From positions 1 through 17,763 of the forward strand of contig JBHGBF010000171.1 in assembly GCA_041946865.1 (NCBI GenBank): a stretch of 17,763 nucleotides of DNA, given 5' to 3'. The notes below the pieces were generated by a model. The model saw only the letters and a list, made by a program, of their open reading frames with translations. It made no database searches and had not been told where the DNA came from. Shown piece by piece: positions 1 through 6,427 of the stretch (position 1 is its first letter; every line of letters begins with the position of its first letter). This DNA comes from RPQK01 sp041946865 (lineage in GTDB: Bacteria; Acidobacteriota; UBA6911; RPQK01). The position numbers and the translations under genes are program-made.

Positions 1-55
1 CCTAACGCCTTCGGCGTAAAAACGTTCACACATCTGTTTATTTTCGCCAAAGTCC
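1..55. repeat. Left copy of the terminal inverted repeat
   Basis: These 55 bases are the reverse complement of 17706-17761 except for one base in an A/T run (five A here, six T there). The repeat includes a small hairpin, ACGCC-TTC-GGCGT, near the outer edge. No transposase or integrase lies in the window, so the simplest reading is that the contig stops in the same dispersed repeat at both ends, in opposite orientation. The identity stops sharply after the shared AGTCC at 51-55. Confidence 0.9.
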
Positions 56-57
56 AG

Positions 58-195
58 GGTCCGTAGGACTGAAACGTAAGCAGACGCGTACGAGTGCTGT
101 CAGTCCTGCGGCCTGACGTCGCTTTCTCTGGTTCTTGTTAGTTCGTGTTGGTTCGCGCGTTGCCGTTCTCTATAAGCGTGCCGGCCCTACGGACC
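58..195. repeat. Gene-free leader with inverted and tandem repeats
   Basis: GGTCCGTAGG (58-67) is matched by CCTACGGACC (186-195). Inside it, CCGTAGGACTGA (61-72) nearly pairs with TCAGTCCTGCGG around 100-112. A 10-bp unit of the form GTTCKTGTTR repeats about 2.5 times at 131-160. No coding sequence is convincing between 1 and 227. The region lies downstream of the minus-strand oxidoreductase and may fold in its transcript, but there is no T-run typical of an intrinsic terminator. Confidence 0.5.
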
Positions 196-227
196 TAAGA
201 GGGCTAGCGCATTTCGGCGACGGTACA

Positions 228-1655
228 CTAGCTGATCGTCGGGAGCGCCCAGCCTTCCCGGTATTGCCGGCGGACGAACTTGTTTGCTTCGGGCACGTTC
301 TTCACGGTCATGTTCGGCCCGTCCCATTCAAGGACCTCGTTTCTTCCCGCCTGAATGGCGACGTTGCCGAGAAGCACGATCTCGGTCAGAGGCCCGGCCA
401 CTGAGAAGTTGGAGCTCGCTTCATCTCCGCCGAGACAGGCGTCGATGAAGTCGGTATAGTGCCCGGAGACGCGCTTGATAGTCTTCGGCGGCCGCTGATA
501 CGCTTTCATAGCCGCTTCCGGGATGATGCGTCCGCTGCCTCCCTCCTCAGCGACGATCTTGCCCTTGGTCCCTATCAGCAGGGATCCGGTCCCCGGCATA
601 CGCCACTCGAGCTCCTTGGGCTTGGGGGGCATAAGACCGCCGTCGGACCAGGTGAGTCGGACAGGAGGTTTCGAACCACGCGCCGGGAACTCGTAGGTCA
701 CTACGGAACCAACCGGCGCCGATTCATCCCGGGTGAACGGGGTGAAGCTGGCCTGGACTGAGGTCGGATGGCCCAATTCCAGGGCCCAGACCGGCATGTC
801 CATGATATGACAACCCATGTCGCCGAGCGCTCCGGTACCGAAGTGCCACCAGCCGCGCCAGTTGAACGGGGCATAGGCCGAATTGTAGGGGCGGAATGGT
901 GCAGGTCCGATCCAGCGGTCCCAATCCAGGCCCTCCGGAATCGGCATCTCCTCTTTCGGACGCGGAACTCCCTGCGGCCAGATCGGCCGATTGGTCCAGC
1001 AGTAGACCTCCGTGACGTCGCCGATCGCGCCGTCCCGGACCCATTCCACCAGCAGGCGAATCGACTCCGTGGAATGGGCGTGGTTCCCCATCTGGGTCTT
1101 GACCTTGCGCTTTTCCGCTGCTTCGCGCATGATCCGAGCCTCGTAGATATCGTGGGTCAGCGGCTTTTCGCAGTAAACGTGTTTCCCGAGGTTGATGGCC
1201 GCCAAAGAAGCCAGGGCGTGGAGATTGTCGGTTGTGGCAACCAGGACCGCATCGATCCCCTTCTCCTTGTCCAGCATCTCATTGAAGTCGACGTAGCTGT
1301 TGCAGCCCTTGTACGTCCCCGATGTCGTCTGCGCAGCGTAGGCCTTCTCCACCATCGCCTTAGCGACCTCGGAGCCGGCTCGACCCCGAAAATAGAACTG
1401 TGAATAATCGGCGTCCTTGCGGACATCACAAACGGATACGACCTGAACCTTCGCGCTCTGCAGGAAATTGCGCAGGTCGTAACAACCCTGCCCTCCCGTT
1501 CCAATCGCGGCCAGATTCAGCTTTTCACTGGGCGTTACCTGGCCCCGGCCACCCAGCACGTAGCTCGGGACAATGGTAAACGCGGGGACGGCTGCCGCGC
1601 CGGTCTTCACGAAGTCACGGCGCGACAGTTTGTTTTGATTTGAGTTCTTGGGCAT
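228..1655 (-). CDS. Tat-exported Gfo/Idh/MocA family oxidoreductase
   Basis: A predicted 475-residue NAD(P)-dependent oxidoreductase acting on a sugar or polyol, probably in the periplasm. The N-terminus carries a twin-arginine signal (SRRDF at 11-15, then a hydrophobic stretch to about 35). The Rossmann fold shows GTGGQG at 52-57 and VSVCDV at the end of the second strand. EKP (163-165) is the family's catalytic lysine motif, and DMGCHIMD (279-286) holds the usual active-site acid and histidine. The WDRWIGPAPFRPYN segment is typical of a subfamily common in Acidobacteriota and Planctomycetota. The frame stays open upstream to 2048, but the ATG at 1655 puts the Tat signal at the N-terminus and has GGAG about 10 bases before it. 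It is divergent from the SDR gene, with 49 bp between them, so control may be shared. The substrate cannot be read from sequence. Confidence 0.93.
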   Translation of the reverse strand: MPKNSNQNKLSRRDFVKTGAAAVPAFTIVPSYVLGGRGQVTPSEKLNLAAIGTGGQGCYDLRNFLQSAKVQVVSVCDVRKDADYSQFYFRGRAGSEVAKAMVEKAYAAQTTSGTYKGCNSYVDFNEMLDKEKGIDAVLVATTDNLHALASLAAINLGKHVYCEKPLTHDIYEARIMREAAEKRKVKTQMGNHAHSTESIRLLVEWVRDGAIGDVTEVYCWTNRPIWPQGVPRPKEEMPIPEGLDWDRWIGPAPFRPYNSAYAPFNWRGWWHFGTGALGDMGCHIMDMPVWALELGHPTSVQASFTPFTRDESAPVGSVVTYEFPARGSKPPVRLTWSDGGLMPPKPKELEWRMPGTGSLLIGTKGKIVAEEGGSGRIIPEAAMKAYQRPPKTIKRVSGHYTDFIDACLGGDEASSNFSVAGPLTEIVLLGNVAIQAGRNEVLEWDGPNMTVKNVPEANKFVRRQYREGWALPTIS

Positions 1656-1704
1656 GTTCACTCTGCTCCATAAAAGGGTTGAATGATTATCATACCATCG
1701 GGAA

Positions 1705-2529
1705 ATGGTAAACTTTGCGGACTTAACGAGTATGAACGTACTTATCACAGGGGCGGCTTCGGGATTGGGACGGATCCTGGCGATGGATCTTGCCGAAAGC
1801 GGAAATGAGCTGGCTCTTTTTGACCTCAACGCCGACCAGCTGGCAGAGACCTGCCGGAGCTGCAGGGAGCTGGGACGCGAAGCCCTGCCGATCGTCGGGG
1901 ACGTGACCAGGCCCGACGACTGTAAGCGTCTCGTTGAAGCGGCGGTCGCACGGTTCGGGCGAATAGACGCGCTGATCGCCAGCGCCGGAATCAGCATGTG
2001 GGCAAAGTTTGAAGACGTGAAGGACTTATCGGTCTTCCCCAAGCTCATGCAGGTGAACTACCTGGGAGTCGTCTACTGCACCTACCATGCGCTCCCGCTT
2101 CTCAAGCAGAGCCGGGGGATGATCGTCGCGATTTCGTCCATCCAGGGTAAGATCGGGGTACCGTACCATACCGGTTACGTGGCCAGCAAACATGCGGTCC
2201 AAGGCTTTTTCAGCGCGCTGAGAACGGAGTTGAAAGGGACCGGCGTCGACGTACTCCTGGTTCTGCCTCACTGGCTGACCGGCACGCGACTCCGAGAGCA
2301 TGCCTACGGAAAGGACGGGGCGCCGCTGGGGAAGACACGCAGCCGTCACAGCCGCGAGTCGGTGACGGTCGAAGCCTGCTCACAGGCCATCATCAGAGCC
2401 ATGGGAAAGCGGCAACGCGAGTTGGTCATCCCGCCCAAGCTGAAGGCACTCCCGTGGCTGAGCCTGATCAGCCCGCGACTGGTTGAATACATCGTGACCC
2501 GGAAGGTGGATGAGCAGCTCGACCGTTGA
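1705..2529 (+). CDS. Short-chain dehydrogenase/reductase (SDR)
   Basis: A 274-residue cytoplasmic NAD(P)-dependent oxidoreductase of the classical SDR family. Visible are the cofactor loop TGAASGLG (15-22), an acidic residue after the second strand (LALFD, D40, which favours NAD over NADP in many family members), the SAG strand end (93-95), N118, catalytic S145 in AISSIQG, and Y158-xxx-K162 in GYVASKHA. The C-terminal part (KLKALPWLSLISPRLVEYIV) is hydrophobic and resembles the DHRS7-like group, which reduces lipid-like or carbonyl substrates. The start is uncertain: the ATG at 1705 has no spaced ribosome-binding site, and ATG 1732 (residue 10), just before NVLITG, is a good alternative. It is divergent from the oxidoreductase on its left and is followed by a repeat element. 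Confidence 0.92.
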   Translation: MVNFADLTSMNVLITGAASGLGRILAMDLAESGNELALFDLNADQLAETCRSCRELGREALPIVGDVTRPDDCKRLVEAAVARFGRIDALIASAGISMWAKFEDVKDLSVFPKLMQVNYLGVVYCTYHALPLLKQSRGMIVAISSIQGKIGVPYHTGYVASKHAVQGFFSALRTELKGTGVDVLLVLPHWLTGTRLREHAYGKDGAPLGKTRSRHSRESVTVEACSQAIIRAMGKRQRELVIPPKLKALPWLSLISPRLVEYIVTRKVDEQLDR

Positions 2530-2545
2530 ATGTCCGAAAACTCTT

Positions 2546-2688
2546 GCGTAAGCCCTCAGTTTTGTTTGCAGGTTCCGCCTTTAGACGGGCAGTAAATCGC
2601 CGATTAACGAGGCTCAGGCCTGGGAATAGCTGATGCACGTCTCAAAGCCCTTAAAGGCGGAACTACAAACAGGACTGAGCGGTTACGC
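2546..2688. repeat. 143-bp MITE-like element with 37-bp inverted ends
   Basis: The left arm (2546-2583) and right arm (2652-2688) are imperfect inverted repeats. They share blocks GCGTAA, CTCAGT, GTTTG and TTCCGCCTTTA in order, with a few substitutions and one extra G in the left arm. The 68-bp centre has no open frame of note. The architecture fits a miniature inverted-repeat element or a long structured RNA hairpin. No clear target-site duplication is visible. It sits between the SDR stop and the membrane-sensor gene. Confidence 0.75.
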
Positions 2689-2783
2689 TTTTGCCCTGTT
2701 TAGGCTCGCCCTTTGGCCAAAAAGTTGTTGATTTTCAGGACGTTTTACAGGATGCTCGGGACCATTCAGCAAGGGGACTGAGC

Positions 2784-3707
2784 ATGGAAGAAACAACAAA
2801 AAGCAAAACGATGGACAAGGTCAATCTCATCTGGGTTGGCGTGGGCTTCGGTGCTTTTTATTGGGTTCTTGAATCAGTGAGAGACGTCCTGGCTTTCGGG
2901 ACAGGAACACTGACTGAGCGTCTTTTTTACCCCGATCTCACCTCTGTCTGGATGCGGCTTCTGATCATCTGCATGATCATTTTCTACGGCTTCTATGCCC
3001 AGTCGGTTCGAGTCAACATAGAAGAGAGAGGGGAAGGCGCGCAAAGACGAGGTTTCCCGGTCATCCTGAGTGGTTTTCTCTTTGCGGCGGCTTACTGGTT
3101 TCTGGAGGCTGCCAGAGATGTTTTCATCTTCAAGAGAGGACAACTGCTGGACCAGCTGCTCTACCCGGACATACCGGATCTTTCGGTGCGGCTTCTCGCG
3201 GTGTGTGTGCTCATCCTGTTCAGTGTCTACGTCCAGAACCTGATCAACGAAAGACGGGCCTTCGAGCAGAGCATGCGGCAGCGTCATCAGGAGCTGGAGA
3301 AGGTCGTCGAGGAACGCACCGCGGAGTTGAGAAAAGCCAACGAGTCGTTGCGGGAAGAAATCGACGGACGGAAGAGGCTCGAAACAGCCCTCTGGATAAG
3401 CCGCAAATGCTTCCAGGACATTGTCAATGCGACCTCCGAAGGAATCGTGGTTGTCGACAATACCCACAAGATTCGTTTTGCCAATCTGGCGTTTGAGCGG
3501 ATGTGCGGCCGCAAGGTCGAGGAGATAACGGGAGAACCTTTTTCACTGCCCTTGACCGTCGGCCAGGTGGGGCGAGTCATGGTGAAGAATCCCGCCGGGG
3601 CCACCGAGGTCGAGATGCGCGTCCTGGAGTCAGAGTGGGAAGGCAGCGGGGTCTTTCTGGTCCTGCTTCACCCCCTTGGCCAGTCAGAGGCAGTCACCGG
3701 GTGGTAA
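2784..3707 (+). CDS. Membrane sensor with duplicated two-helix module, coiled coil and PAS domain; no kinase domain
   Basis: A 307-residue inner-membrane protein. Two homologous modules of two membrane helices each lie at about 17-77 and 94-154. Both read YW-[VF]-LE-x2-RDV, then F-x2-G-x-L, then L-x-YPD and a RLL-led second helix. A coiled coil follows (about 157-205, rich in E, K, R), then a PAS domain (about 206-300; QDIVNATSEGIVVVDNTHKI at 211-230). The membrane module resembles an N-terminal sensor domain I recall in front of PAS histidine kinases of other phyla. Here the protein ends right after the PAS domain, with no HisKA, HATPase, GGDEF or other output. The start at 2784 is chosen because GGGGA lies 7 bases upstream and the first module follows; the frame is open from 2691. 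It is 1-10 bp ahead of the CapA-like gene, so probably co-transcribed. The ligand is unknown. Confidence 0.88.
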   Translation: MEETTKSKTMDKVNLIWVGVGFGAFYWVLESVRDVLAFGTGTLTERLFYPDLTSVWMRLLIICMIIFYGFYAQSVRVNIEERGEGAQRRGFPVILSGFLFAAAYWFLEAARDVFIFKRGQLLDQLLYPDIPDLSVRLLAVCVLILFSVYVQNLINERRAFEQSMRQRHQELEKVVEERTAELRKANESLREEIDGRKRLETALWISRKCFQDIVNATSEGIVVVDNTHKIRFANLAFERMCGRKVEEITGEPFSLPLTVGQVGRVMVKNPAGATEVEMRVLESEWEGSGVFLVLLHPLGQSEAVTGW

Positions 3708-3717
3708 CTTGCGACGG

Positions 3718-4809
3718 ATGTTCCTCGCAAAACGCGTGGTTCTGTGCGCGATCCTGGGCACGGTTGCGTGCTCCCGTCCCGAAAGAGCCGCGCCCGTCTC
3801 ACCGGGCCAGCCGTCAACAAAGGATGAACCAGCCCTCACGATCCTCGCCGTGGGCGACATCAACCTCGGCAGGCAGTGCGGTCAATCGTTGCTGACGGAA
3901 GGCACTCACTATCCGTTTGGGCACCTTCGCAGCTGGATTGAATCGTTTGACCTCGCCTTCTGTAACCTTGAGTCGAATATTTCCGAACAGGGAGGAGAGA
4001 CCGTCAAACCGGACAACCGGCTCATTTTCACCGCACCGCCTGTGGCAGCGCTTGCTCTGAGGCGAAGCGGATGGGACCTGGTTTCCACCGCCAACAATCA
4101 CAGCTCCGATTACGGGCTTAAGGCCCTGCGAGAGACAGTGATGCGCCTGGAAGCAGCCGGGGTTCCTTTTAACGGAACGGCCCGGTTCGCCTCCGACCTC
4201 TATCAGCCGACGTACCTCAGGGTCAAAGGCCGGACTGTCGCCTTCCTGGCCGTTACCGACGTCAGCAACGCTCCCATCGCAGGCACCGCTTTGGAACGCC
4301 ACCTCAACGTGGCCAATCGCGAGTGTCTTCTGCCCGCGCTGCAGGCCGCCGAACAACTGGCCGATCTGACCATCCTCTCCTATCACGGCGGGGATGAATA
4401 CAGCGACAGTCCCACCGGGGGGACCCGTGCCTTTCTTCACTGGGCGGTCGACCAAGGGGCTGATCTGATCCTGGGTCATCATCCGCACGTTATCCAAGGG
4501 GTCGAAACGTACAGGGGGGCGCTTATCATCTATTCGCTGGGGAACTTTACCTTCTACCAGGGAAGCACCCCTTATTGGACCGATTACGGCATGGCCGCGT
4601 CGATCTCGATTGGCCGAAAGGGCGTGCTGAGCGCGGAATTTGTTCCCATCCGGGCCCATTTTCAGCCTCGTGTCATTAAAGAGAAGCTCTTGCGCAGAAA
4701 GGTGCTGGCCCGTCTGGCTCGTCTGTCAAATGCGCTTGCTGAACCGGGGACCACGGCCGCCCCCGGCATCATCAACGGAGAGGGGAAACTCGATAATGGC
4801 GACGATTGA
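3718..4809 (+). CDS. CapA-family lipoprotein (poly-gamma-glutamate synthesis CapA-like, metallophosphatase fold)
   Basis: A 363-residue envelope protein. The N-terminus is a short signal ending in GTVAC, an imperfect lipobox with Cys 18, so probably a lipoprotein. The CapA/PgsA fold is related to calcineurin-like metallophosphatases and its motifs are complete: AVGDINLG (44-51), NLES (83-86), ANNHSSDYG (125-133), HGGDEY (223-228), GHHPHVIQG (253-261) and YSLGNF (272-277). Family members take part in poly-gamma-glutamate capsule production or have uncharacterised phosphatase-like roles. No capB or capC is present, so a capsule role is not supported. The ATG at 3718 is chosen; a TTG at 3709, four bases after GGTGG, would add three residues. 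It follows the sensor gene almost without a gap and overlaps the OsmC-like gene by 14 bp. Confidence 0.92.
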   Translation: MFLAKRVVLCAILGTVACSRPERAAPVSPGQPSTKDEPALTILAVGDINLGRQCGQSLLTEGTHYPFGHLRSWIESFDLAFCNLESNISEQGGETVKPDNRLIFTAPPVAALALRRSGWDLVSTANNHSSDYGLKALRETVMRLEAAGVPFNGTARFASDLYQPTYLRVKGRTVAFLAVTDVSNAPIAGTALERHLNVANRECLLPALQAAEQLADLTILSYHGGDEYSDSPTGGTRAFLHWAVDQGADLILGHHPHVIQGVETYRGALIIYSLGNFTFYQGSTPYWTDYGMAASISIGRKGVLSAEFVPIRAHFQPRVIKEKLLRRKVLARLARLSNALAEPGTTAAPGIINGEGKLDNGDD

Positions 4810-5203
4810 GATTACATACCAGGACCAGTCTTGTTGCGAAGCTGTCCACGCGGCAAGCGGGCAGCGTCTGAGGGCAGCACTCCAAACTGTCGAGACGGCG
4901 GATGCGGGGACATTTTCCCCAACGGATCTGCTTGCGGCCGCCTTCGGCATCAGCCTCGCCATACGACTCGCTGAAGCCGCCGCGTCGGAAGTACTCGATC
5001 TGAAGGGCATGAAGATCAAGGTGACCAAGGAAATGACGGGAGGCCCCCGTCGCCGGATAGGGCGGTTGTCTGCCGTCGTCGAGATGCCGCAGCAGCTGAC
5101 CAGCGGGATGAAGGCCGCATTTGAGCGCGCCGCACGGACTTGCCCGGTAAAAGAGAACCTCTCCGCCGACATTGAGACGAAAGTACGATTTTTGTTCACG
5201 TGA
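4796..5203 (+). CDS. OsmC-fold protein lacking the peroxidatic cysteine
   Basis: A 135-residue cytoplasmic protein of the OsmC/Ohr superfamily, whose classical members are dimeric thiol peroxidases acting on organic hydroperoxides. The fold signature is present: FSPTDLLAAAFG (40-51) starts the central helix, and TCPVKENL (115-122) holds the second conserved cysteine (C116). The first, peroxidatic cysteine of the helix is replaced by serine (S53 in GISLAI, where relatives have GxC). The two other cysteines (C13, C14) lie in the N-terminal strand region and do not correspond to it. It may not be a normal peroxidase. The ATG at 4796 has GAGGGG about 10 bases upstream. It overlaps the CapA-like gene end by 14 bp, implying translational coupling. 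Confidence 0.88.
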   Translation: MATIEITYQDQSCCEAVHAASGQRLRAALQTVETADAGTFSPTDLLAAAFGISLAIRLAEAAASEVLDLKGMKIKVTKEMTGGPRRRIGRLSAVVEMPQQLTSGMKAAFERAARTCPVKENLSADIETKVRFLFT

Positions 5204-5245
5204 GAAACGAAGGCGCCGGAGCCAGGGGGCTTAACAGCCGCGGAG

Positions 5246-5413
5246 CCGCGGCGAGACACACCAGAACCTGCATCGCTTTCGGCTCCATGTGGACGGTTGT
5301 CTCACGCGGCGGACGGAGTTCAGTTGTGGCTGTACCAGCCAATCATTGAGATAGAAATCGCCACGCACTCTTCCCTCCGTCCGGATTGCCGCTAATCTGG
5401 CTGATCGGGCCAC
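5246..5413 (-). pseudogene. Frameshifted fragment of a CadC/OmpR-type winged-helix regulator
   Basis: Read on the minus strand, one frame gives GDFYLNDWLVQPQLNSVRR (ending near 5306). After a frame change at 5304-5305, the next frame gives ETTVHMEPKAMQVLVCLAA. Joined, these match the start of the Trans_reg_C winged helix-turn-helix of CadC-like proteins (a W-x-V-x-P-x-x-N stretch, then a V-x-x-EPK-x-MxVLxxLA stretch). Restoring one G (GT to GGT) would rejoin the frames as RRGETTVHMEPK. After about LAA the similarity ends in a GC-rich stretch, so the recognition helix and everything downstream are lost. In Acidobacteriota such domains often lead large TPR or TolB-like regulators. It is convergent with the OsmC-like gene. 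Confidence 0.7.
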
Positions 5414-5420
5414 CTCCTCT

Positions 5421-5454
5421 TTAGCCCGGGTTCACCCGGAAAAGCCCGGGCTAA
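5421..5454. repeat. Hairpin with 10-bp perfect stem
   Basis: TTAGCCCGGG (5421-5430) pairs with CCCGGGCTAA (5445-5454) around a 14-base loop. It sits in the 315-bp gap between the OsmC-like gene and the SIMPL gene, beside the regulator remnant. There is no T-run, so it is more likely a dispersed palindromic repeat than a classical terminator. From 5455 to 5500 nothing else is evident. Confidence 0.6.
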
Positions 5455-5518
5455 ATGCCTTCCCGCATTCACCCTCCGCTGGCTCCTGATATTCTGGGAA
5501 GGCACAGAGGTTAGTTCC

Positions 5519-6232
5519 ATGAAGAGATACGAACTGCTGCTTCTTTTGGTCGGGCTGTCTGGGAGTGTCATTTTCGGCCAGACTGAACCCGTGAGTCCCT
5601 GGATAACGGTTACTGGCAACGGGGAGGTGCGCACGTCTCCCGATCAGGCGGTAATCCGACTTGGCGTGACCCAGGAGAGCCCAACTGCCAAGGAGGCCCA
5701 GCAGAAGGCGAATTCGGTGGGTCAGTCAATCCTCTCCAGCTTGAGCAAGCTCGGCATTCCCTCCAAAGACATTCAGACTTCGCAGCTGACGCTGTACCCG
5801 ATCTACACGGGGGAGGGGATCGAGCCGATGCGCCGAGACCGCCCGCGAATCGCCGGCTACCGGGCCAGCAACGTGGTCTCCGTCACAGTCAACAAGACGG
5901 AACAGGTGGGCCCAGTCCTGGATGCCGGGCTCAAGGCCGGCTCCAACCAGGTAGAAGGCATCAGCTTCGGATTGCGCGACGATACGGCAGCCCGCCAGCA
6001 GGCCTTGACCCAGGCGGCGGCAGAGGCACAGATGAAAGCCGAGACCATTGCCAAAGCCCTCGGCGTTCAGGTAAAGGGCGTTCAGGAAGTGACCGAAGGC
6101 GGTGTTTCCGTCGTCCCCGTGGCGGCCCGTGCTGACATGATGATGGCCAGAGCGGAAATCTCCAATCCGGTCTCGCCCGGAGAGGTGACTGTCAATGCAA
6201 CGCTGACGGTCAAATACCGCATCGCCCAGTGA
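5519..6232 (+). CDS. Exported SIMPL (DUF541) domain protein
   Basis: A 237-residue secreted or periplasmic protein. The signal peptide is residues 1 to about 21 (KR, then a Leu/Val-rich core, ending near FGQ). The SIMPL domain follows: ITVTGNGEVRTSPDQAVIRL (29-48) is the conserved first strand, then an Ala/Gln-rich helix (TAKEAQQKANSV) and the usual IQTSQLTLYPIY strand (about 81-92). The C-terminal SPGEVTVNATLTVKYRI is the closing strand. The family occurs widely in bacterial envelopes; some members bind outer-membrane or stress-related partners, but the molecular role is not settled. AGAGG lies about 10 bases before the ATG. It is convergent with the tandem hydrolase and appears to be a single-gene unit. 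Confidence 0.92.
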   Translation: MKRYELLLLLVGLSGSVIFGQTEPVSPWITVTGNGEVRTSPDQAVIRLGVTQESPTAKEAQQKANSVGQSILSSLSKLGIPSKDIQTSQLTLYPIYTGEGIEPMRRDRPRIAGYRASNVVSVTVNKTEQVGPVLDAGLKAGSNQVEGISFGLRDDTAARQQALTQAAAEAQMKAETIAKALGVQVKGVQEVTEGGVSVVPVAARADMMMARAEISNPVSPGEVTVNATLTVKYRIAQ

Positions 6233-6248
6233 GATGGCGACCAGCTCC

Positions 6249-6328
6249 TGCCGCTCAAAGCGGCATAACGTAGCCGCTGACCCGGCCACTTGCGCCACCT
6301 AAAGGTGGCCGCCGTTGAGACCGGTCAG
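6249..6328. other. Structured intergenic region between convergent genes
   Basis: Several stems overlap here: TGCCGC (6249-6254) with GCGGCA (6260-6265); AGCGGC (6259-6264) with GCCGCT (6273-6278); GCCACC (6294-6299) with GGTGGC (6304-6309) around TAAA; and an outer CTGACCCGG (6277-6285) with CCGGTCAG (6321-6328). It lies between the SIMPL gene (+) and the hydrolase (-), so it may end transcription from both sides. No T-run follows any stem, so a rho-independent terminator is not proven. Confidence 0.4.
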
Positions 6329-6427
6329 GTGACCGCTCAGAGATCCGGACCAGGACGGGTCTTTCAGGGCTTAAGGCTCAGATTCTTGTGATTTTTGCAA
6401 TTGGCCCGGCGCTTTGGATTGACCTTA

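Noticed and set aside
1656..2048. Longer N-terminus of the first oxidoreductase
   Set aside because: It would run antisense through the start of the SDR gene and place the Tat signal 131 residues inside the protein.
3718..5203. Capsule biosynthesis locus
   Set aside because: CapA-like proteins occur widely outside capsule loci, and no CapB ligase, CapC or CapD partner lies nearby.
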